Shown here piece after piece: positions 44,881 through 55,662 of a stretch of 64,000 nt of DNA. Both the position numbers and the translations under genes were made by a program. How positions within the stretch are numbered: the first letter of the stretch is position 1; each line of letters opens with the position of its first letter. This DNA is from Posidonia oceanica (lineage: Eukaryota > Streptophyta > Magnoliopsida > Alismatales > Posidoniaceae), in contig JAZBRS010000023.1 in assembly GCA_037176725.1 (NCBI GenBank), positions 27,213,001 through 27,277,000 of the forward strand. The letters run 5' to 3'. The notes beneath the pieces are model-generated. The model saw only the letters and a list, made by a program, of their open reading frames with translations. It was not told the DNA's origin and did not search any database.

Positions 44881-46301
44881 TTTCTAATAGTGATGGCCGG
44901 AGCTCGACGGAGGACGGCGGTCGAATGAGGCGGAGACGGGTGGACCGCCTCGGACCACCATTCTCCACACTGAAGGCGTGGTTGGGTCCCTGGAAGTGTC
45001 GACAAGCTTCCACGACCCATTTCGGCATTTTAGGCTTCGCCACCGTGGTGAATTTCGACATTGAAGTCCGGCCAACGAACTACCAGGTAGGCACCAGCTC
45101 AGGCGGCAACTGACCTGCAACATAGTCAGCCTGCCGGTCCGACTTTGAGGCGTTGCTCCGGCCACCTCGAAGTCCCATTTTATTTGTTAAATATATACTT
45201 TTAATCCCTATTCAATACTCTATATGCCTGCATAATTAGTTTATTATTCTGTTAGCTTGTGAGTCCAAGATCTGGCCGGGAAGATGGCTGTCCGGGCAAC
45301 TTGAGTTGCAGTCCAGCCGCCTGTTTAACGGGCGACTAGGCTGCAGCTCGAGCAAGCCCTCCGGCCAACTTCCGGCCGTGATATCTTGCAACTCACTTGT
45401 CCATTTCATGTTATTTTTGTTCTAGTGTGATCATGGTTGAATGCTCTATATATCTGTGTGAATGGATTTCTGTTTAGCTAGTTCGTGAGTTCCAAATCCG
45501 ATCTCAAACTTGGCAGTTTGGACTATCGGAGTTGCAGTCCTATCGCCGGCTTTGCCGGTGACTCGACTGCAACTCCAGTCAGTTCACCGGCCAACTTCCG
45601 GCTATTATATCTCGGGACTCACACGTTCATTTTCAGATCTGAATGCATGTCTTTCTTCTGCGTTGAGCCAACTTTAGCTCCACGATGTTTATTTCAAGTT
45701 TATCATGTCTGTCTTGCCTGTCTCCGGTGATGAAGGCCTCTGCTCGGGTGGACTGACAGCAGTGAAGCCGCCTAGTATAACGGCGACTAGCCTCGACGCC
45801 CCCTGAGCGGTGACTAGGCTGGTTGCTGTCCTGACCGGCGACCCAATCTGCAGTCTGAGCAGCAGGCTAGCGCCTGGTTTTTGACACCCGTTTTGGTTTT
45901 CCGGCCTCGCTTACTTGCAGACCTTGTTTTCCAGCATGTCATCTGCGATTTCCAAGTTTTTTATTTTCCTTTTCGCATTGTTTTACGCCTCGATCGTGGC
46001 AGCAGCCGCTGTTGTGTGGGGAGCTTGTCTGCTGCCTGTCTCACCAGCGACCAGCACAGACACCTGCCAGACTGGTGACCAAGCCCTGATCCAGACAGAG
46101 CGCCGCACCGCCTCCTTTGCCGCTTCGCCTCCTTTGCCGCTTCTCGCCTGTTTTCTCCGACACCCTTGTTTTCAGATCGCTTTCCTAGTTGTTTATCGCT
46201 CTTTACAATGCCCCGATTTCGCTTAATCATTTTTAAAACAAGGTTTGCTAAGCTTTGCATTGATTTATAAAATTGCATCTTGCATACCGCCCTAGGGCGC
46301 A

Positions 46302-46308
46302 TATAAAT
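46302..46308 (+). promoter_or_regulatory. Possible TATA box of LTR C
   Basis: TATAAAT stands about 415 bp before the LTR end, in the stretch before the R/U5 region shared by LTRs A, B and C. Position and sequence fit; no start site is known. Confidence 0.35.
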
Positions 46309-46739
46309 CGGCATTCATTTGCCAACGTTTTGCCACACTATAGCGGAACAGTTAGAAATACCGATTCCTCAAGCGTGTCGGGGGTGCCGAACACCTTCCC
46401 CGCGCGTAACAGGAGTCCTTGCCCTTTCTCTGGACCGCATTGACTTTGTGTCATCCATTTACATTGAACTTTGCATGCTTTCAAAACGCATATGTTTTCC
46501 TCGCATGTTCTTTACTTGGTTTTCCTAGTTTTCTCGATTTAATAAATTAGGTGGCGACTCCCTTTCTCTTATTTTACTTTCCTTTGGTGTTTGCCTCTGT
46601 TTTTCGGTATTTTCGAGTCGAAATCCCTCCTTGGAACCAACCGCTAATAGTGAACCTAATTCCAATCGGTGCATGCGAGCTTTGACATCGTGCATGGACG
46701 ATCTGAATTTCGGGATTACTACAGGTACCAAAATCTTTA

Positions 46740-49700
46740 CTCCCATCTTGTGATGCAGGTGGTGCTTGAAAAATATGAGATCAAAATGGATTCTCGACAA
46801 TGGTTGCTCAAGGCACATGACTGGAGATCTCAGTCTCCTATGTACTTTCAATGCAAAGGAAAAAGGAACTGTTACCTTTAGAGATAATGCAAAAGGAAAG
46901 ATTGTCGGAATTGGAAATGTCAGTAATTCTAATAATCCCTCTATTGAAAATGTGCTTCTTGTTGATAGTTTGAAACATAACCTTTAGTATTAGTAAATTG
47001 TGTGATAAAGGTTATAGAATAATATTTGACAAAAAGGAATGCTTAATAAGTGACTCCAACACTAATGTAGTAATATTCACTGAATCTAGGAAGAGTAATG
47101 TTTATAAAATAAATATATCTCATGAATCCAAAAAGGACTTATGCCTTGTAACTTCAAATGATGAAAAATGGCTATGGCATAGGAGACTAGGCCATGCAAG
47201 TATGAGTCGATTGTCCAAGCTCTCCAAAAATGAATGTGTTGTTGGTTTACCAAAGTTGTATTTTCAAAAAGATAAGCTTTGTAATGCATGCCAATTTGAA
47301 AAACAATCTAAATCATCATTTAAAGCTAAAGATATTGTTTCTATCACAAAACCCCTTGAGCACATTCATATGGATCTTTTTGGCCCAGTAGGACTCTAAG
47401 TTTTGGTGGCAAAAGATATGCATATGTATTAGTTGATGATTTTTCGAGATTTACTTGGGTTTTATTTTTGGCAAATAAACATGATGCTTTTCATGAATTT
47501 CAGAAGTTTTGTAAGAAAGTCCAAAATGAAAAGGAATCGAAAATCATTAAGATCAGAAGTGATCATGGAAGTGAATTTGAAAATGAAAGTTTTGAAAATT
47601 TTTGTGAAGAAAATAGTTTTGAGCATAACTTCTCTTTTCCGAGAGCTCCTCCACAAAATGGAGTAGTTGAACGGAAAAATAGAATTTTACAAGAAATGGC
47701 TAGGACCATGCTTTGTGAAAATAATTTACCAATGTATTTTTTGGCCGAAGTTGTAAATACTGCTTGTTATATTTTAAATCGTGTTTTACTTAGACTGATT
47801 TTGAATAAAACTCCTTTTGAACTTTGGTCTAGAAGAGTTCCTAGAATTTCATACTTTAAAGTTTTTGGATGCAAATGTTTTATTCTAAATACTAAAGATG
47901 CGTTGGACAAATTTGATTCCAAATCTGATAAAGAAATTCTTGTTGGTTATTCCACAAGAAGCAAAGCATATAGAGTGTATAATAAAAGAATAATGACTAT
48001 AGAAGAATCTATGCACATAAACTTTGATGAAAATGTAAATAAAACAATTAATATTGAAGATGAACCTGAAATTATAGAAAATACTGTAAATAACTCACAC
48101 AATGAAGAAAATGTCCAAAATAAACAAGAACCTCCAAATAATACTAAAGATTGGCGATGTGTGTCTAGTTATCCTAAGGAACTCATCATAGGTGAGGTCT
48201 CCAAAGGAATATTGACTAGATCAAATTTGGATCATGAATGTACCACATATGTGTTTATTTCCACCATTGAACCTAAAAATGTGAATGAAGCATGTGATGA
48301 TGAATTTTGGGTATTAGCCATGCATGAAGAACTAAATCAGTTCAAGAGAAATAATGTTTGGGAGTTAGTCTCAAAACCTTCAGATCATCCTATCATAGGT
48401 ACAAAATGGATTTTTAGAAACAAATTAGATGAATCTAGAAATGTAGTTAGAAATAAAGCTAGGTTAGTAGCTCAAGGATATAGTCAAGAGGAATGGATAG
48501 ATTTTGATGAAACTTATGCTCCTGTTACCCGATTAGAATCCATTAAGATGTTGTTAGCTTTTGCAAGCCGTATGGGATTTAAACTTTTTCAAATGGATGT
48601 TAAGAGTGCATTTCTAAATAGTGTTATTGAAGAAGAAGTGTATGTAAAGCAACCTCCCAAATTTGAGGATGAAATACACTCAGATCATGTATTTAAGCTC
48701 AATAAGGCATTGTATGGATTAAAACAGGCTCCTAGAGCATGGTATGATAGATTGAAAAAGTTTTTATTAGAAAAAAGATTTTATTATTGGAATTGTTGAT
48801 ACTACTTTATTTATTAAGAAAGTAGATAAGGACATCCTTTTGGTCCAAATATTGTATGAAGAATTTTCAGATATTATGCAAAAGGAATTTGAAATGAGCA
48901 TAATGGGTAAATTGACATTTTTCCTTGAATTCCAAGTAAAACAAATGAAAGAAGGAATATTCATTTGTCAAGAGAAATATACTAATGAATTATTAAAAAG
49001 ATTTGGAATAGAAAATTCAAAAGTTGCAAAAACACCAATGAGTACTACCACCAAATTAGACAAGGATGAAGATGGCATTAATGTTGATCAAAAACAATAT
49101 AGAGGAATGATTGGATCCTTGCTATATCTAACAGTTAGAAGGCCTGATATAATGTTTAGTGTATGCTTATGTGTTAGATATCAAGCCTCTCCAAAGGAAT
49201 CACACTTAGTGGCTATTAAAAGGATTTTTAGATATCTTCAAGGATCTAAGGATTTCGGTCTATTTTTCCATAGAAATTCAAATTTGGACCTTGTAGCTTA
49301 CAGTGATACTGATTTTGCTAAATGTAAAACTGATAGGAAAAGTACTAGTGATACTTGTCAATTTTTGGGACACTCTTTGGTGTCTTGGTTCAGCAAGAAA
49401 CAAAATAGTGTTGCTTTGTCTACTACTGAAGCTGAGTACATTGCAGCTGGATGCTGTTGTGCTCAAGTTCTATGGATGAGGCAAACACTCAAGGATTTTG
49501 GTTTATTGTATTCAACCACTCCTATATTTTGTGATAATACAAGTGCAATAAATTTATCTAAAAATTCTGTGCATCACTCTAGGACAAAACATATAGAGAT
49601 TAGGCATCATTTCCTAAAAGATCATGTGATGAAAAATAATATAAAATTAGAATTTATTTCCACTAAAGAACAATTGGCTGATATTTTTACTAAACCCCTA

Positions 49701-49766
49701 GATGAACAACAATTTATTAAAATAAGAAGGGATTTAGGAATTTGCAAAATTACAGACATTATGTAA
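46740..49766 (+). pseudogene. pol: copia pol of element F (frameshifts; catalytic RT motif deleted)
   Basis: Protease: WILDNGCSRHMTGD, with Asn in place of the active-site Ser of DSG. One base is lost near 46983 before SISKLCDKGY. The integrase zinc part (WLWHRRLGHAS, CNACQFEKQSK) follows, then a frameshift at about 47392 in HMDLFGPV, and the integrase core (VDDFSRFTW, SDHGSEFEN, FSFPRAPPQNGVVERKN). RT: NVWELVSKPSDHPIIGTKWI, RLVAQGYSQEEWIDFDETYAP, FLNSVIEEEVYVKQPP, KALYGLKQAPRAWYDRL. A frameshift lies near 48785. After DILLVQI, the YVDD loop and about nine further residues are missing (about 48852). RNase H is intact (LVAYSDTDFAKCK, LSTTEAEYIAA, IFTKPL) to the stop at 49764. Confidence 0.9.
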
Positions 49767-49779
49767 AAATCTTCTGATT

Positions 49780-50065
49780 CGGTATACCGAAATTGCTCGG
49801 TCTACCATTTTTGTGTGCTATAAGGTTAATCTGTAAGGTTTTCGGCTAACCGAAACATTTCGGTCGACCGAAAATCCCTGATTCGGTTTATCGATTTTAG
49901 TCCCAGAAAAGAATTCAACAAATCCTTGACTCGGTCTACCGTTTTTTGTCCGGTCGACCGAAATTCCCTGACTCGGTCAACCGTTACTATCCGATCGATC
50001 GTATAGACTCAGTTTGAGCCCTAATCACGAGCAAAATGGCATACCCTGTATTTTTCGGTATACCG
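49780..50065. repeat. Array of CGGTNNACCG palindrome boxes after copia pol
   Basis: Ten boxes in 290 bp: CGGTATACCG at 49780 and 50056, CGGTCGACCG at 49861 and 49951, CGGTCTACCG at 49932, CGGCTAACCG at 49843, CGGTCAACCG at 49973, and imperfect ones at 49798, 49884 and 49992. The centre varies while the CGG..CCG arms stay. Confidence 0.85.
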
Positions 50066-50263
50066 ATTTTGTTTTATTAAGTCAAATAGCCCATTATAAA
50101 CCTAAGTTTTGAAACAAAATCCTCATTCCTCCCCTCTCCTGCCGACACCCCCTTCTCAAAACCCTTGCCTCTTCCTTCCAAAAACCTCTGAATCTCTACT
50201 TCTTCCTTCTCAAAACTCTTTCTTTTCTCCTTTCCTCCACCGCATTCCTGTCTCCTTCTCCAA

Positions 50264-51441
50264 ATGGCGCCTAAAAAGAAGCAAGCCACAAGGGCAAAGA
50301 GGAAGGAAGCACCGACTGACTCCACCTCCTCTGACGACCACACCAACGGAAATAAGTACCTCCACTTCGTCGATGAAGAGGCCATGAAAGCTCACAAGGA
50401 ATGATTTGCCAATCGTGAGGTATTAACTGGAAGGAAGGTAGTTTTCCACTCACTTGGAGATATTGGATCACTTTTCCAAGTTCAAAGTCTTGTTCCATTT
50501 TTATCATCCATTGGTGACACTAAATATTACCTACACCTAGTGTCAAAATTTTATGCAAACTTTGGTAGCTCCGAGTACATATGTGAATCATTTTTACTAG
50601 GAATAGAGCTTCCATTTGATGAAATACTCATTGGTCAATTGTTGAAAATTCCATCCATGGGAGTAGACATCACCTTAACCTTTGAAGAACTAGGATGGTC
50701 CTATCAAGACATCAACAAAGCTATTTCCTTAAATAAGAGAAGTACCTTTAAACCCAATAGGCTAAATCAATTGACTAAGCAATCTAGAATTATTGCCTAT
50801 ATAATAGCAGCTGATATAATTCAAAAGAAAGGTCATTTGATGAGCTGAGTGAGCTAGCTTGTAAGGCTGTATATGCAATCACTAAGAAAATAGTTGTCAA
50901 CTGGTCTAGAGTCATAATCTATTGTATGACACATGTTAAGACTAAGTTGTTCTATGGACCTTTCCTTACATATCTTTTTGTCCATTATAGTATACCTTAA
51001 GAGCATGAGCCCCACCTACCTATCAAATCCAAACCATTAGATAGTGTCGCCATTGATAAGATGGAACAGGCTTTGGAAAGATCTAAGAAACTTAAAAGTA
51101 TCTCCACAGCATCCACCTCTGGCACACAAGAAAGGGAAGAAGAAGCTAGCTCTGAAGAGGAAGATGAGGATGAAGTATCTAAGGAAGACATCGAAGCATT
51201 AAAAAAAGAGATTGAAGATATCAAGCTTCGACAAGAAGAGCACTACAAAGCATCTTGTGAATGGCAAAACAAGTTTGCCGGGGATTTTACTTCTCTTTTT
51301 TCTCAATTTCAGTCATATGTCGTCCACTCAAACCAACAAATATCTCAGCTTGGAGAAAAGATGGATGCATATCACTCAGAGATAATGCATCATCTTCATG
51401 GATATCCTCACCCTCCACCACCTCCACCTGGTCTAGAATAG
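50264..51441 (+). pseudogene. Extra ORF of element F between pol and the LTR (putative plant transposon protein type)
   Basis: The frame starts at ATG 50264 with a lysine-rich N-terminus (MAPKKKQATRAKRKEA). It is broken by TGA at 50402, a frameshift at about 50838 and TAA at about 50998. The middle (LHLVSKFYANFGSSEYICES, EILIGQLLKIPS, FEELGWSYQDI) fits the plant transposon protein family (Transposase_32 type) found in retroelement extra ORFs. The last part (51061-51441) has an acidic run, a predicted coiled coil (KEDIEALKKEIEDIKLRQEE) and a proline-rich tail. In Sireviruses this position holds an envelope-like or unknown ORF; no membrane segment is seen here. Function is unknown. Confidence 0.7.
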
Positions 51442-51946
51442 ATTTCATTTTTTTTATGAAGTTTGTATTCTATGGATGAGATTCCGTACTAAACTCTACT
51501 CGTTTGTTTGTTGCTTGAATGAAAAATCTTATGATGATTGATGATTGATGCTTGAATACGCTTATATATATATACTTAGTTGATGGATGAAGATTATGAT
51601 TATTATTTTAGAAATATACTTCGAGAATATTATTTGATGAATAATTATGCACTTTGATAAAACATCTCCATTTTGGTTTTATATCTTTTTGCTTATGACA
51701 AAAAAGGGGGAGAAGATACTATACTGCATATTGTCTAATAATAAGGGAGAGTAATATGTCTTTTATAGTAATATGTTTTTGTTGAGATAATACTATGCTG
51801 TGCATATTTTACAAAGGCCCGAGGGAGCAATATAGCTTCATGAATCGTTAAGTTAAAAATTCAAGCTTATATAAAATCCATGCTTATTGATAGGGGGAGT
51901 ATAGAAAAATTCTTTAAGTTTTTGTCATCATCAAAAAAGAGGAGAT
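51442..51946 (+). other. Element F 3' interior and polypurine tract
   Basis: AT-rich and without a gene. Several GGGGGAG runs (51708, 51893) and the final AAAAAAGAGGAGAT (51933-51946) are polypurine tracts, as usual before Sirevirus LTRs. Confidence 0.65.
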
Positions 51947-52362
51947 TGTAAGAAATATACAATTAAATAATCTATTTTGATGATTACAAAATGTATGGTC
52001 TTGTGTATCTTGCTATGTGCTAATATTTTTATGAAATAAAAGCTATGTTTCAAAAAGAATGTTCCAAAAATCAATGGAAACGAAAGCCATATTCAAGAAC
52101 GAAGATTGCAACAAAGAAGCTTTGAAGGATTCACAAAGCCAAGGCAACATCAAGGAAGAAAAGCAAGCATTTACAAGGAACTATATGAAGATTGATTTTT
52201 TTATGTTGTAACTTGTTTTGTATTTTTCTTCTTAGGTTGAGTTCTTTTAGGTATGTTGTAATGGTCTCCCAACTCATAACTAAAACCTAGGAAAATAGAT
52301 AAAATATCCTAGGACCTATGAAAGAATCACAAAAATCAGTAATATGGTCTAGGACATAAAAA

Positions 52363-52549
52363 CGGCATACCGAAATCTGCATAAATTAGGGGTATATGAA
52401 ACAAATCACTAAAACAGCACACCAAAGGTTTTCGGCATACCGGATCAGGGGCATGTTCCGGCAAACCGGTCTTGTTCGGCATACCGAATTGGCCGTATAA
52501 TGTGTATAACAGGGGTTGAAACGGCAAACAGAAATATTTCGGTATACCG
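52363..52549. repeat. CGGYNNACCG palindrome boxes in LTR F
   Basis: CGGCATACCG at 52363, 52433 and 52477, CGGCAAACCG at 52459 and CGGTATACCG at 52540. They end about 65 bp before the TATA box. They repeat the motif of the array at 49780-50065 in the interior of the same element. Confidence 0.85.
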
Positions 52550-52612
52550 TTCAACTAGCTGTTTGTAAACGTTGAAAGAGACGTTAGACACAATTTTTAT
52601 CCACTCTTATCT

Positions 52613-52620
52613 TATAAATA
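52613..52620 (+). promoter_or_regulatory. TATA box of LTR F
   Basis: TATAAATA about 540 bp before the LTR end, just after the palindrome boxes. This is the likely core promoter of the element. Confidence 0.55.
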
Positions 52621-53156
52621 GAGTCCCTAATCACCCCTTAGAGGCACTAAGCACATACATATCTTTTGCCTTTAATTCAAGTTAGAAGAGAGCTCAAATT
52701 TCATAAATCCCATTCTTTCTCCCAAGTTTTCTAGCAAGAGTGAGTGAGCATCAATTACATATCAATTCACATTTTGTTGGGAGATCATAGTAGAAAGTGG
52801 TGTTGTGTAAAGCTATTTGTAAAAGAGGTTTCAACTTCTCCGGCTGTGAGAAGGATCTGCAGTTTGCGGGATTGGCGAGGGATTCGTCAACAAGTAAGTT
52901 TTTGATTAAGTTCAAGGGAACTCTCGAGGGGATCTCAAGGAGTGGACTAGGCTGAGGTTTGGTCGAACCACTATAAATTACTTGTGTTCTCATTGTCTCT
53001 CATCTTCTTCTATGTTTGTTTTAATTTAGTTGTTTCAAATACATATTCATATACTTGTGCTTATTTTTTATCAAAGAACTGAAAAACAACAAGTAAAATT
53101 AAAATTTGCTTAGTTTCTCTATTCACTCCCCTCTAGAGAAGCCTCTTGATCCTGCA

Positions 53157-54238
53157 TTATTTTCCTCCTAGTATTTACGCACGTGGAAAACGTGTATTTG
53201 GCTTCTCCACATATCTAGAAAATCCTTTTCTTTTTTCCTTTAAAATATCCTTGACTGAATTTGAATCCCTTTTTATCTTTTATTCTTTTCTCTTCCTTCT
53301 TTTTCTTAATTCTTATCAGATCCTTAGGTTCCTGTAAAATTTACACAAAATACCTAAAGTAGCATTATTTATATACATTAATCGATAAATATGGGGAATA
53401 AAATATATATGAATTATGAGTTAATCAATAATAATTTGATCCTATTTTAAAATTTGCATAAAAAAGAGGAATGACTTTGTTTTAATATGGAATGCTGACT
53501 CTAGATAATAGTAACTAAGTCAAATCTTGAAAATCAAAGAGCTCCTTGATTTCGACGAGGAAGATGTTAAGATCATCAAACTTCACCGGCAAGTCTTTGT
53601 AAACCTTCCCATTTCAGAGATCCAGGCATGTCTCCTCTGCTTTGGAACTCTAGAAGAGGAAACGTTGTTCATAAGTGGAGTAAAGACGAGGTTAGCCATC
53701 GTCCATCGTCCTCTTCCACGACGTTGGCTTGGATTCAGAACGTTGAAGCCAGAGAATGTTTCTTCTTAGAGGGCCGATGAGCAAGCATCTTCTTCTTTTG
53801 GGTCATTGGAAGAGTTGAAGAGTATGGGAGAGGTAAAGGAGAAAAGGAGAAAAGGAGAATGAGACAAAGACTCTAGGAGAGATGGGTTGAAAGGAAGAGA
53901 GAATGGGAGATCGGAGATGGCTAGGCCCTAGGGTGGCTAGGTGGCATCAAGCTATCAACTAGGGTGGCTAAGGAGAGAAAGAGAAGGAGAGATGGATTGA
54001 GAAAAGGAAGAAAGAATGGGAGACGTAAAGGGGAAAAGGAGAAGGAGACTAGGAGAGAATGAGAGACGTCTAGGGTAGCATCAGGCACTTGGGCCGTCGG
54101 CTAGGGTGGTGTCAGGCACTTGGGCCGACAGCTAGGGTGGCACAGAAGAGGAGGAGAAGGAGAGGTGGGTTGAATGGAAAAGAGAATGAGAAATGGATAG
54201 AGTGGCGAGTAGGGTTTTAACACCCTAATCATCACTAG
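53157..54238. other. No gene recognised; GA-rich sequence and a 31-bp tandem
   Basis: A short frame at 53527-53769 has no family motif. From 53800 the sequence is GA-rich (GAGAAAAGGAGAA type). At 54072-54140 a 31-bp unit CTAGGGTRG-RTCAGGCACTTGGGCCG is repeated twice. Confidence 0.5.
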
Positions 54239-54337
54239 CAGACGTCCACTCCCGAGTAGCGGACGTCCGTTTCTTGGTAAGGAAATCCAGACCAAAATCA
54301 GACATCTGCTCCTAAGTAGCGGACGTCCATTTCTTAA
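54239..54337. repeat. Two hairpin units with GACGTCC stems
   Basis: The unit CAGACGTCCACTCCCGAGTAGCGGACGTC recurs 60 bp on as CAGACATCTGCTCCTAAGTAGCGGACGTC. The first has a perfect 7-bp stem GACGTCC/GGACGTC round 13 bases. Confidence 0.7.
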
Positions 54338-54345
54338 TTAATATT

Positions 54346-54832
54346 TTTTTCATTATAAAATAAAGTAATTATTTCACTATAACTAATACATGAGTTCAAC
54401 ATATCATATGTTGAATTCCATCTATGTTAGACATCCATCTTAAATTTTTTATTTTTAATATTATTTTCAAAACATAATTTTCTAAATTCTTGATATCTAC
54501 TTGTGAAACATTGAATAAACAAAAGAGATTTTCTTATATTTTCTAAATATTCCCTAATATGTGTTACACCATCTTGGATAATTAAATTTATCACATGACA
54601 GAAATATCTACAATGAAATAAAATTCCACCTAATGAAGGTTTAAATGTATTATTACTAGCATTATCAAAACAAATTGAAATAATATTGTTATTAATACCA
54701 TATTCACGACAAATTACTATTAATGCATTATAAATTGCAAAACCACCATGTGGATCTTCAAAATTTTGAAAAACTATAATTCTTTTTGAAGAATTCAATC
54801 ACTATCAACATAATGACAAGTAACACACAAAA
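54346..54832 (-). pseudogene. hAT transposase fragment
   Basis: On the minus strand from 54832 the translation has HYVDSD (Trp of the family replaced by TGA), KRIIVFQNFEDPHGG, ISICFDNASNNT, FHCRYFCHVINLIIQDG and, after a TAA, HRWNSTYDMLNSC. These are the catalytic-core motifs of plant hAT transposases of the Ac/RICESLEEPER type. Both ends are missing and stops are present, so it is a dead remnant. It is of a different group from the element at 59234. Confidence 0.8.
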
Positions 54833-54837
54833 TAAAC

Positions 54838-54965
54838 CAGCACGGTTGCCCTAGTGGTTGGGAGCCCCCTCCACTACTCCTTTGGTCGCAGATTCGAGGA
54901 TTCTAAATCTTCTACTGTCATTCATATATTATCTAAATCTTCTATAGGATTTTGGGTGTTAGGAA
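54838..54965 (+). mobile_element. Possible tRNA-derived SINE head
   Basis: CCCTAGTGGTTGGGAGCC resembles the A box and GGTCGCAGATTCGAGGATTC the B box of tRNA-derived plant SINEs, about 35 bp apart. The body and the 3' tail are not clear, so this may be only a fragment. Confidence 0.45.
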
Positions 54966-55069
54966 CTATAGATATCCCATTTTAGGCACTCTCTGATCCT
55001 TTTTTAGGTTAAGGCTCCCATACCATCTTTCATTTAGCTATAGAGGTCACTCACTCTGTCTTACAGCTC

Positions 55070-55662
55070 TCTTAGGGCACATTTGCTTATTCTGACTATA
55101 AAACGCATAATGACTAGTGTTCTACATAAAATGCATTATATCATGCATTTTACGTTGAACACATAATTCAATGTGTTTTACAGTGCTAATTTGTTCTCCC
55201 TTGATCTCAATCAAATTTTCCTTTTTGGACGAATCCACCTTCCTTATTTGAAGTCGTCTTGACTAATTTCAATGACCCAGTCGAACATTATTGATCTGAC
55301 ACTAAATTTGGTCAGTTTTAAGCCTGTAAAACACTAGGTATGCTACATTTTATATAAAACGCTTGATCGCTTGCGTTCTACACCTGACAATTATGCCCTC
55401 CTATGCCTTTCACTTTCCTTTTCTGAAATAATTTTAAATTTGAACTATTTCCTCTTAAAGTGATTCCGTAAATCATACGTTGACTTAATTAAACGTTATT
55501 GCGTTTAATTCACCATTAATGAGGGGAATATTCCAGTAATCAACGTGACAGAACGTCTACTACTTCTGGAGGTTGTAAAACGCAGCATATTCCGTGTTCT
55601 ACATAAAACGCAACCATTCATGCGTTTTATACACTACTTTTGGAAACACTTGCTGTAGCTGG
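55070..55662. mobile_element. Possible MITE with AAAACGCAT repeats
   Basis: Both ends carry, in inverted orientation, a stretch with TATAAAACGCAT (left at about 55097, right read inverted from about 55632), plus several internal copies of AAAACGCA/TGCGTTTT and GTTCTACATAAAA. The outer ends (GGGCACATTTGC and GCAAGTGTTTCC) match only loosely and no target duplication is clear. Confidence 0.4.

Larger units (their letters stand above)
38666..44892. mobile_element. Pack-CACTA: non-autonomous CACTA transposon with captured gene fragments (6.2 kb)
   Basis: The left end CACTACTCGAATTTC (38666) and the right end, read inverted as CACTATTAGAAAAAC from 44892, are CACTA-type terminal repeats. Both ends have subterminal arrays of GCGAGGACAT / ATTTCCTCGC words. 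The flanks are AAG (38663-38665) and ATG (44893-44895), a 3-bp duplication with one mismatch. No transposase is seen. The interior holds exon-intron pieces of a TOPLESS-related gene, a SKOR/GORK potassium channel gene and a coiled-coil gene, all in plus orientation. It interrupts the LTR of element C, so it is younger than C. Confidence 0.82.
24176..46723 (+). mobile_element. Element C: Tat/Ogre-like Ty3/gypsy retrotransposon (5' LTR lost)
   Basis: The order is gag, protease, RT, RNase H, archaeal-type RNase H, integrase, a non-coding spacer, a sense extra ORF, tandem repeats, polypurine tract and 3' LTR. The 5' LTR, primer site, leader and first part of gag are missing at the junction with element D. 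The gag is homologous to that of element A. The LTR is interrupted by a CACTA element and ends in ATTACTACA at 46723, followed by copia sequence. GGTAC (46724-46728) is a possible target duplication whose partner is lost. Confidence 0.8.
37474..46723 (+). repeat. 3' LTR of element C, split by a CACTA element
   Basis: It starts TGTAGACACCCC after the polypurine tract and ends GGGATTACTACA at 46723. Without the insertion (38666-44892) the LTR is about 3.0 kb. The last 350 bp match LTRs A and B. Its first part (37725-37810) carries three GGCGACT hairpin-like units; further units lie at 45311-45345, 45540-45572 and 45766-45832. TATAAAT at 46302-46308 could be the promoter box. Open frames at 37866-38429 are Pro- and Ser-rich without family motifs. 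Confidence 0.82.
46724..53156 (+). mobile_element. Element F: Sirevirus-like Ty1/copia retrotransposon, 3' part
   Basis: The order protease, integrase, RT, RNase H is that of Ty1/copia. An extra ORF follows pol, then a polypurine tract and an LTR, the layout of Sireviruses (SIRE/Maximus). The gag and 5' LTR are missing because element C meets it at 46723/46724 just before the protease. The body is clearly more AT-rich than elements A to D. Confidence 0.82.
51947..53156 (+). repeat. 3' LTR of element F (about 1210 bp)
   Basis: It starts TGTAAGAAATAT after the polypurine tract. I place the end at CCTGCA (53156), after CTCCCCTCTAGAGAAGC, a sequence of the kind found at Sirevirus LTR ends. With no second LTR in the window the right border is inferred. 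Confidence 0.65.

Noticed and set aside
53527..53769. 80-codon frame after the copia LTR as a gene fragment
   Set aside because: No family motif recognised; the surrounding sequence is low-complexity and the frame is short enough to be chance.
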